Shown here: positions 37,659-48,800 of the stretch, piece by piece
Numbering within the stretch: position 1 is the first letter of the stretch
Layout of the letters: every line of letters begins with the position of its first letter
DNA from: Salminus brasiliensis
Taxonomy: Eukaryota > Chordata > Actinopteri > Characiformes > Bryconidae
Length of the DNA stretch: 64,000 nt
Direction: 5' to 3'
Assembly: GCF_030463535.1 (NCBI RefSeq)
Contig: NC_132893.1
Span: 35,646,844-35,710,843 of the forward strand
The notes under the pieces: generated by a model
Database searches by the model: none
What the model was told of the DNA's origin: nothing
Seen by the model: the letters and a program-made list of their open reading frames with translations, nothing else
Position numbers and translations under genes: made by a program

Positions 37659-40600
37659 TGTGAGTGTGAGAGAGAGAGAGAGACCTAACAGGTGTGTTTG
37701 TCCTCCTCAGCTGTACCGGCGGCTCTCTGAGGTTCTGGGGCTGAATGACGAGACGATGGTGCTCAGTGTGTTCATTGGGAAAATGTGAGTGTGCCTCTCT
37801 GCATAGGGTCAGTGCATTAGATCAGTAGGCCTGGACTCAACGCGGCTGTACTGAAGTGCTAAAGTGTTCGTTTGGGTTTTATGGCATGGTCACTGATGAG
37901 CATCATCAAATCACATTCGGGGAAGGGGGGGGGACAAGCACACACTGAGAGAGTTTGTCCGTATTGTGCAGGTCCTCTACTGCCTTCAGCTGCTTGCTCT
38001 GTCAGATTTTCATATCATTTCTTAAGAGTCTTAATTATGGAAAATGAGCCTGATTTGCATTCATTGTCTTTGTGATGTCATAAAAACATACACACAGCAT
38101 ATTTACATATATCCACCTGTTCAGCCTACAGTAGTCTAAGCCCGGCCCATTCAGGCTGAAGTTATATAGAGTGTTTCAGCCCAGACTGCAATAAGGAAAT
38201 GGTGAAAATGGCCACAAACATTAAAACATATATAAAATTGGCTTTCATTAATTAATTAATTAATTTCATTTGAACAGTTTAGTGTGTTATTGTATAAGAT
38301 CGTCTTGCCTGGTAAGGAGAGTGTTAGGTGTGGCCACTTAAGCATCACTTTTGCGCTGTGATGTTTTTGGGGAAACCCAGGCCCAGGAATGCTTCTCATG
38401 TGGCTTCTGTAGGTAGTTTTAGGGACAACAGTAGCCAAAGTATGTATTTTCTCATTGTCCCGAAAAAAACCTTGTATCTCCAAAACAGCAGCTTCACAGG
38501 AGAAGGAAAGTAACTAATATAAAAAATATTATATATAAACAAAACTATTCCACATTATTTTGCTGCATTTCTATTAAGATAAGATAGATATGGTAAGAAT
38601 TGTTTTTTAGTCCCACAGTGGGGAAATTCTCAGTGTCACAGCAGCAAAGAGATAGCAAGACACTCAGATGGTCCGTTCAGCATGAAATACAGTATAAAGA
38701 ACAACTGCCAGATTCACATTGTGGAGAAAAGTGAGAAACGGTCTCGGGGTTGTGCTGATCTACCGGTTCTGTCAGGAGAGTTTTGGGTCAAATGTTTGAT
38801 GTTTGCTGTGGTTTTTTGTGTGTGTCTGTTTCAGAATCACCAATCTGAAGTACTGGGGACAGTGTGAACCAATCACCTCCAAAACACTACAGCTTCTCAA
38901 CGATCTGTCTATCGGATATCCTTCACACCCGGCGCTGGGCCTGACGCCTCACTGCTTAACCCTGATCCCGGCTTTGTGCTGTTCACACACGCAGCTCTGA
39001 CTGTCTGTCTGTCTTTCTGTCTGTCTGTCTGTCTGTCTCTGTCTGTCTTTCTGACTGTCTGTTTGTCTGTCTCTCTGACTGTGTCTGTCTGTCTGTCTCT
39101 GTCTTTCTGACTGTCTTTCTGACTGACTGACTGTGTCTTTCTGACTGGTTGTCTGTCTCTGTCTGTCTTTCTGACTGACTGTGTCTTTCTGACTGTCTCT
39201 GTCTGTCTTTCTGACTGACTGTGTCTTTCTGACTGTCTCTGTCTGTCTTTCTGACTGACTGTGTCTTTCTGACTGTCTCTGACTGTCTGTCTGTCTCTGA
39301 CTGTGTCTTTCTGTCTGTCTCTGTCTTTCTGACTGACTGACTGTGTCTTTCTGTCTGTCTCTGTCTGTCTCTGTCTTTCTGACTGACTGACTGTGTCTTT
39401 CTGTCTGTCTCTGTCTGTCTCTGTCTTTCTGACTGACTGACTGTGTCTTTCTGTCTGTCTCTGTCTGTCTCTGTCTTTCTGACTGACTGACTGTGTCTTT
39501 CTGTCTGTCTCTGTCTTTCTGACTGACTGACTGTGTCTTTCTGACTGTTTGTCTGTCTCTGTCTGTCTTTCTGACTGACTGTGTCTTTCTGACTGTCTGT
39601 CTGTCTCTGACTGTGTCTTTCTGACTGCCTGTCTGTCTGTCTCTGTCTTTCTGACTGTCTGTCTCTGTCTTTCTGACTGTCTGTCTCTCTGACTGTCTCT
39701 TTGACAAACCCCACTTACAAATGTTTAGATTATAAATTAGATTATTATAATTGTATATTTTTTATTTTTATTTTTTTCCACTTGTTGTTTGAGGGTGTGA
39801 TGTGACCAATCAGTGACCTGATTTGGCTCTCTAAAAGGCACATTGGGGGGGATTATGTTCTAGATTGACACAGAACAGAAATCTGATCCGTCAGACAGGT
39901 GGAATTCATTTGAAATACCGTCCTCATTCTGAGACACCAACATTTTTAAATACTGTGGTGTACAGTATTAATTATTTATTACTTATTAATAATTGTATCA
40001 CCCAAGCCTGGTTCAGATCTGTGTTCACGCTGAACCCCTTCCTTTGTTAAATAAGACTGATTACATGTTTTATAATGAGACATGCAGTTCATCAGTGCTC
40101 TATAAGCACTGCCGATATCCACCATACACTCATAAAAGCATATTATGGACCACAATAACACAATTTATCACAATATGATTAAATTATTATATTGCCCAGC
40201 TCTAAGCTAAAGTTACTACCTTCTTAGCTAAACCAGGGTAGATTCATTAGGCTCGTAAAGGAGCTACGTTGAACTACTGGACAGTCTGAAATGAAGTGAG
40301 CTCTGAATCGACGTGTAAAGCCGTGATACTGTCTGTTTTTGAAGCCGTCTGGGTTTCCTTAACCTCTGTGCACGTACAGCAGTGTGAGGAAACTGGTGAA
40401 GCTCAGTGCGGTCCAGTTCATGCTCAACAACCACACGGTATGCCAGCTGATCCTTACTGTTAGACCTGTCCTTCATAATGTGTGCGTGCGTGTGTGTGTG
40501 TGTGCGCGTGCAGTTGGCCATCAGTAATAATCATTAATAATAAACTGACTAATCTTGATCATGTGATGAAACCTCTGCTGGTTGTTTGTGTTGGACAGAG

Positions 40601-41592
40601 CGAGCACTTTTCCTTCCTGGGCGTGAACAATCAGTCCAACCTCAGTGACATGAGGTGTCGAACCACTTTCTACACGGCCCTCGGCAGGCTGCTGATGGTC
40701 GACCTCGGTAAGGCCGCGCCTGATGCCGTCTTTCTAATTACACAAACACAGTCTTCACATTCTAGTGCTTTCTGGTCAGAAACCCAGAGGATGTGCCGGA
40801 GTAGCCTGATTGATAAATGCTCTAACTATAATGTTAGATTTATTTATATATATATTTTTTTTTTTTGAGGGGGTGGGTGGGTGGGGTGGGGTAATTCAGT
40901 GGTTAGAGTGCTGGCTTATTGATCATAAAGTTGTGGATTTGATAACTTGGTTCTCTGGGCTGCTGCTGTTGGGCTCTTGAGCAAGACCTGTAACTCTTCC
41001 AGGGGGTGCTGTACCCTGGCTGACCCTCCAGCCTTCTAAGCTGAAATATGTAATGGAGAAATTTCATAGTATAATAAACATATAATGATGGTAACAGCTT
41101 ATAATAATCATAATAATAACATTAATCCTCACTTCAAATATCTGTAGTTGTTTTCATTTTGAGATTGTCCAAATATTATATTATTAAATTAAAAGACTCT
41201 GAAGGGGTCCTGCTGTGGTCTCTGGCACCAAGACTAACGTTAGCAGCAGATCCTGTAAGTCCTGTAAGTTGAGAGGTGGGACCGCCATTAGCATCAATAG
41301 ACCTAGGGTGTTCATGACCTGCAAGACCTGCTTGCTGGTGTTCTGGAGATGTTCTGACCCAGTCATTGTCTAGAACATCACAGTTTGGTTCTGGTCAGAG
41401 TGTCTCAAATTATTACGCTTGTCTATTTTTCCTGCTTCATCATCTTCATCACTCTCAAGAACTGACTGTTCACTCACTGCCCTATAGATCCACCCCTAGA
41501 CAGACAGGAGACGCTGGACCCAGATCATCAGAGTTATTCGCTTTGCCTGGCAGTGGTTTTAATGTTATGGCTGATTTGTGTATATTTACACC

Positions 41593-41657
<65 letters not shown>

Positions 41658-44600
41658 GTGAGGATGAGGATCAGTTCGAGCAGTTTATGCTTCCTCTGAC
41701 GGCTGCGTTCGAAGCTGTCGCTCAGATGTTCAGCACCAACACCTTCAACGAGCAGGAGGCCAAGGTACTCCAGGGGGTAGAACATGCACACACCTTATAG
41801 TAACGTTACACCTGGGTCTAGAGTTCTGGAGCTGGCTGCACCGGCTGTACCTGAGGCTGCTTCTAACCATTTACTAAGTAGTTGTAGTTACTAATTATTT
41901 ACACCCTCCTCAGCTGGATGAAGTGGTAAATAAGCAGAGGGAACCCACACAGAGAGCGTAGAGTGGGTGAACGCCAGAGCTGAGCAGATCCTAGCCTTCA
42001 TTTACTTCAGCCATATACAGAGATCCACTTAATGTCTGCGTGAGGTTCTACTCCACCAGTGCTCATCAATCATTCATTTCTACACCAACCCCTCTTAACC
42101 CCCCAGCATTGAGCTGTGGAGCAGGGGAAGAACTGTGTTTTCTGCAATGATGGATGGTGGAGCTCCATCCAGTACTTTTGGAATTAGATGGGGATGATGA
42201 GGTGGGGTGGTGATCATAATCATCCTGACCTCACCAATGCTCCTCACTGAATGCAATCAAATCCTCACAGCAATGCTCCTTCAAAATCTAGAAACTCTTC
42301 TTCTCTGGACAGTAGAGACAGTTACTCCAACAAAAGCAGGAGAAACTCATTTTAATGGCCTTGATTTCAGAAGAAACCGTGAATGAGCAGGTGTCCCAAT
42401 ATTTTTGTCCCTATAATGCAAGCATGAACACAAGTTTCTGTGTATAATAAAACTAGATAACTGAGCTGCTGGTTCACACTGAAGTTATTATAAGGAGTGT
42501 TTCAGCCTAGACTGGGTTATGAATGAAGCAAACTACAAGGCAGCCAGTCAGAACAGAGCTCATTTACATTAACCAGTCTTAAAGGTAAAGTAACAGAAAC
42601 AGCTTGTTCAGTTCTAAGGGCTTTATACCCCTCTACTGGCCCACGCCTGGCATTAGGCAGCATGGAGCCAATGGATTAGACTAGACAAGCCGTATGTGTG
42701 CATTTGCACGTCTGTGTCAGCAACTTAAAGTAGCTGAATGCATTCATTAGGAGGGGTGTCCACAAACATTCTGACATAACAAGAACCTGGCAGTTGTTAT
42801 TTATATTGTATCAGAATTTCTGTATGAATGGACCAATAGAAATGCACCAAAATGACCTGGGATAAAATATTTGTATATTCACATCCATTGAAAGTTACTT
42901 TTCCTATAAAGTTGCCATTTCGGACATACAGGGTTTTTGCGTGATCGTGACGATATAAATGATTTCAGTTCTTCTATGTAACTTTGATAAAGATAAGAAA
43001 TCTCATAATGAGCAGAGTAGAGGTAAGAGGAGTTAAGACGTGTGTCTAATTAGGTGGTCTGTCCCTTCTCTCCTCTCTTCCAGAGAACGTTGGTGGGTTT
43101 GGTGCGAGACCTGAGGGGAATTGCCTTCGCCTTCAATGCCAAGACCAGCTTTATGATGCTCTTTGACTGGATGTATCCTTCAGAGCTGCTGTGCTACACT
43201 GCTTTTCTCCAGATGTGGTTGAACATTATAGAGCATTATAGAGCGCCCCCTACTCTTCCTGTAGTGTATTACAGTCTGTCAGAGTGAGCGTGTGGATCAT
43301 ATGAACATTATAGAGCGCCCCCTACGCTTCCTGTAGTGTATTACAGCCTGTCAGAATGAGCGTGTGGATCATATGAGCATTATAGAGCGCCCCCTACTCT
43401 TCCTGTAGTGTATTACAGTCTGTCAGAATGAGCGTGTGGATCATATGAACATTATAGAGCGCCCCCTACGCTTCCTGTAGTGTATTACAGATCTGTCAGA
43501 TGTTGTCCTTAACCTTGCCTGTCCTGAAACAGCTACCCCTCCTACATCCCTATTTTGCAGAGGGCAATAGAGCTGTGGTATCACGTACCTGCCTGCACGA
43601 CACCTGTGCTCAAACTGATGGCTGAACTGGTGCACAACAGGTAAAGGGTTTTTCTAAAGAGATCTGTGTGCCAGAGGCTCTTTTTTTTGTTTGTTTGTGA
43701 AAATAAAAATATTGCATTAATGTTTCAAATAAATGTTTTCTTTAAACTCCAGATATTAGTAGTGTTGAATTGATGATGCATATCGGAGGAATCCTCATGA
43801 ATAAAATATTAATAGGAAGGCTTGTGGGGGCAGAAGACTGAATGTGTCTTGATTGGTCACATTGATTTCCTGTTGGAGCTACCAGACGTTCTGCCAACAG
43901 TCTAAAGACCGTATTCCTACTGATTAATAAACGGAAGTTATTTATTATTTAGTTAATCTCACTGAATGCATGAATTACATCAGGAGGTGCTCTGCCTGTT
44001 GTTGTTTACATATGACCGGTTCGTGTGGGTCAGCGTTCCTCTGTTTTTTGTGCTGTTGGTCAGTAGTAACTCCTCTGGACTGTTGTGTTTTGTTTTTTCC
44101 AGGTCGCAGAGGTTACAGTTTGATGTGTCGTCACCAAACGGGATCCTGCTGTTCAGAGAAACGAGCAAGATGATCACGACGTACGGTGAGTCTGCGCGTC
44201 GTTACACCATGCTCTTGAAAGATGATGGGGACATGTTAAGCTCTGTTGTCTCAGTCAGACCTCACCTCAAATCTGCCAGATGTTTAGCAGATGTTCTTCT
44301 CCAGAGCGACTTACTCAGATTTACTCAGAAAATACCCTTAACTAGTTTATACAGACTAGAATGCAGAAGATCCTCTAAGCTTAGACTCTACTAAAGACCA
44401 ATGTCAGTGTGGAGACCCTAATCCTCCACACACTCCACACACACACTGCACACACACACTCCACACACACACTGCACACTAAGTAGAGCAGCCCCCATGG
44501 CTCAGGAGAGCGACCGCTTCTTCCACATAATGCAGCAGCACCCGGAGATGATCCAACAGGTCCGGTTTAGTTTCTGTGTTTCTATGATTAGCGTTTTAGT

Positions 44601-45738
44601 TTTTATTTAATAGAATATTATTTTATTTGATCATATTTTATTTAGCTTGGTGTTTGATTATGTATCTGTTTGGCTTCAAAACAAAACCTTTATTTCTTTG
44701 CAGAATTAAACAGCTCCATCTTCTATATTGTGTGAAAATGTCAAGATCAAAATAATAGTCTGAAAATATTTAGAATCAAATCTGATTTTTAAAGTTTTCT
44801 CATCTCCTGAAAAGGTTTTGGTCAGACAGTGTGGGTGTGGTTTGTGTATGTAAATATATTTTATTTATTTATTTATTTTTATGTCACTGTCTAATGAAAA
44901 ACATGTATCTCCAAAGTATGACCTGCCTTTAAAATGTGACTAAAATAAGAGATTATTCCAAGTCATTTAGAGCATTTCTATTGGTCCATTTATCCAGAAC
45001 TAGTCACACGGGTGTACAGAAGCAGCTACAGAGTTCAAACCATAGAGAAAACTAAAAATGGACCAAAATGAAGATGCACGACTATTTATTGAACAGCAGC
45101 GATACAGTGCAGTGCTGTTCTTCAGTTTTAATGACCATGACCAAGTCCTCTCAGAAGAGGAGGGTCTTCAGTCTGGGTTTGAGGACAGCGAGCGTTGGAC
45201 TCTGCTGTTCGGACACCCAGGGGAAGTTCGCTCCACCACTTCGGTGCAGGACAGTAAAAAGTCTGGACGCTCGTCTTCCGTGGATCTTAAAGGATGGCGG
45301 GTCGAGCCGAGCCGTACTTGAAGCTGGAACTTTCAGTAAATCAGTAAATCTGGTTCTTGTACTGTTTTGCACTTTTATTATCAGCCTCTCGCAGTAATGT
45401 TCAGAATCCGCCCTGTTCACATGTGCAGCCCCTGAGCTGACTGGTGCGTCCTGTTAAACAGGAAGTGATGACCTCAGCGTTTATGATCAACAGCTCTTTT
45501 TGTTCTCAACCCAGTAAATAATTGATTACGAAAAAGAGCTCTCATTCCTGCATCATGTGTAAAACCCCTGCAAGCCAAACTGCAGCGTTCCACTGTGCTG
45601 TTATCTAGAACCTCACCAAGTGTTCCGGCTAATGTTTCAACTTCAGCCTTCGGCTGATTTTCCCAGGAATTCTTCCAGGTAAAAGCAAGGGATTTTGACC
45701 CACGGCTTGCATTGACAAGTGATGTTTGTGTTTGTGTT

Positions 45739-45815
<77 letters not shown>

Positions 45816-48800
45816 GGAACCGTATCCTGACTCTTGGCGAGGTACCGAAGGATCAGGTGTATGCTCTGAAGCTGAAGGGCATTTCCATCTGCTTCTCCAT
45901 GCTTAAGGCCGTCCTCAGCGGAAACTACGTCAACTTTGGCGTTTTCCGTCTCTACGGCGACGATGCGCTCGACAACGCCCTACAGACGTTCATTAAGCTG
46001 CTGCTGTCCATCCCACACAGCGACCTGCTGGTGAGCCGATGACCTGCTCTGATTCAATGCTTTACCACATCTCACACTTGATGAGTTACTTTAATTATCT
46101 TAAAGAACCGAAATAACAACCCGTGTAGAAAAGCTATAGGGGGCGTCCCGTTACCACCTCTGTCTTTTTGAAGCTATCTAAACATCTGGATGTTTGATGG
46201 ATCTTTGTTATCAGCACCGAGAGATGGAGGTGATCTAACTAAACTCACTGAACTGAAGAAACGTCTTTAATCATCATTTATTAAACAGAATTAATAGAAA
46301 TGTAATTTTCCCACATTTATTACACTAAATGTGTAGAATTAGTGTCAGGAGCAGAAGATCAGCTGCAGATGATCAGAACATGGTTGGAGAGGATTATTCT
46401 GGAGGAGTCTGTCTGGTTTAAACCTCAGACGTTTAGTCTGGTCTGATCTGGATTGATGGTTGAAGGGAGGGGTGAAGAAGATGATCACCATGGTCAGATC
46501 CAGAGAGCTCTCTGAGGCCTTCAGAAAGAAGGGTGGAGATGCAGAGGAGTCTGGGAAGGGGTTTAAACAGATCTCAGAACAGTTAGAGATCAGCCGCTGT
46601 TCCACCGTCCACTACATCATTTACAAGTGGAACAGCTGACCAACATGGCCAGATCAGACCAGCCTAGCAAGTTCAGCCCAACAGCAGATCAGAACCACAA
46701 GATGAGTAAAGAAGCCTCCAACAGTCATGAGAACGTCACCATGGTAGCAGGTAGATCTTACCATAGTTACCAAACTGCAGCATCAACCATCAGAAAGAGA
46801 CCAAGCAGGTCTGACTTTAATGGGAGGTGTGTATGGAGGAATTTTACAGGCTAATGATGGTCAGTATGGTCTGTCATGGTACTGGTTGTGTTGTTGGATC
46901 TGTTGGTTCTGACTGTGTCTGTGGTGTTTCTCTGCAGGACTACCCGAAGCTCAGTCAGTCGTATTACTCTCTGCTGGAGGTGCTCACCCAGGACCACATG
47001 AACTTCATCGCCAGTCTGGAGCCCCATGTGGTCCTCTACATCCTGTCTTCTATTTCTGAGGGGCTCACAGCACTAGGTGGGAACCACTGCTCACTCCATC
47101 ACATTCTTCTAACCCACCACACAGCTGTTTATTACTGTTACTGCTGATGTGACTGGTTTGCCTTATATTTAGTGTATACGCTGTCCAAATGTTTGTGGAC
47201 ACCTCTTCTAATTCTAATTCATTCTAATGCATTCAGCTACTTTAAGCTGCACCCATTGCTGAAACACATGTGCAAATGTACACACACAGCTTGTCTAGTC
47301 CCTGTAGAGAAGAAGTACTGCCAATAGAATAGGACTGTCTGGATAAGCTGAACACTTTCCCTTAAGTTTAAATGCGTCTCCGTCCGTCCTCTCCTGCAGA
47401 TACGATGGTGTGTACGGGCTGCTGCTCCAGTCTGGACCACATAGTGACCTACTTGTTCAAACAGCTGTCCCGCAGCACCAAGAAGAGAGCAGCCCCCATG
47501 GCTCAGGAGAGCGACCGCTTCTTCCACATAATGCAGCAGCACCCGGAGATGATCCAACAGGTCCGGTTTAGTTTCTGTGTTTCTATAATTAGCGTTTTAG
47601 TTTTTATTTAATAGAATATTATTTTATTTGATCATATTTTATTTAGCTTGGTGTTTGATTATGTATCTGTTTGGCTTCAGAACAAAACCTTTTTTTTCTG
47701 AATTAAAAAGCTTCAATATTGTGTGAATATGTCAAGATTAAAATAATAGTCTGAAAATATTTGGAATCAAATCTCATTTTTAAAGTTTTTCCATCTCCTA
47801 AAAAAAGGTTTTGGTCAGACAGTGTGAGTGTGGTTTGTTTAATATATATATATATATTTTTATCATTATTATATTTGTTTTTTTATATATATATATATAT
47901 ATATGTGTGTCACTGTCTAATGAAAAACATGTATCTCCCTGCCTTTAGAACTTGACTAAAATAAGATTTTATTCCATTTAGAGCATTTCTATTGGTCCAT
48001 TCATTCAGAACTAGTCATACAGGTGTACAGAAGCAGCTACAGGGTTCAAACCATAGAGAAAACTAAAAACGGACCAAAATGAAGATGCACGACTATTTAT
48101 TGAACAGCAGCGACACAGTGCAGTGCTGTTCTTCAGTTTTAATGACTGTTGAGCATCTGCGTGTCAATAAAGCTTGCTTTACTCATAAGCAGGAACGTGG
48201 AGAGCCCGTCTTACAGATTTAAGACTATGGTGATTTTTTTTTTTTTAAAGACCATGCTTCACACTTTGGACTGTTGATCAGTGTGATTTAAGATTCATTA
48301 CACAGTCTTCAGTTCATCCACTTTTACAGTTACTATGTATGCAGTTAGAACCGATATCTAGCAGTACCTGCCAGCTAAGATCAGTGAGTACAGACTAATA
48401 GTAGCTCCTCTGTAATAGCTCAGTAACAGACCAGTCGTTCTCTCCAGTGTTGCCAAAAACAACGCCTTTACTTTATTGATATGAAATGATTTGCTGAGAC
48501 GAATCTAACCAGCAGATTCTCTGTGTGTGGTTCTCCTGCAGATGCTGTCCACAGTGCTCAATATCATCATATTTGAAGACTGCAGGAATCAGTGGTCCAT
48601 GTCACGGCCGCTGCTCGGCCTCATCCTCCTCAATGAGAAGGTAATTCCCCGCCTCCTTTCGTTCTGCACTGAGGTACAGATACTGTGCACAGCTCTTCTG
48701 GGTGACTGTGCTGCGCTAGACACCAATAAGAGTCCTTGGACAAGACTTCTAACACTACACTAGCCCACCTAGTGGGTAATACCAGTAACCTTGTAAGTGG

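Noticed and set aside
38949-39714. Open frames of about 250 codons rich in R, Q, S, T and D
   Set aside because: Reverse strand of the CTGT array within an xpo7 intron; low complexity only.
46490-46639. Functional transposase gene
   Set aside because: Stop after about 50 codons and shifted frames beyond; no catalytic DDE region is present.
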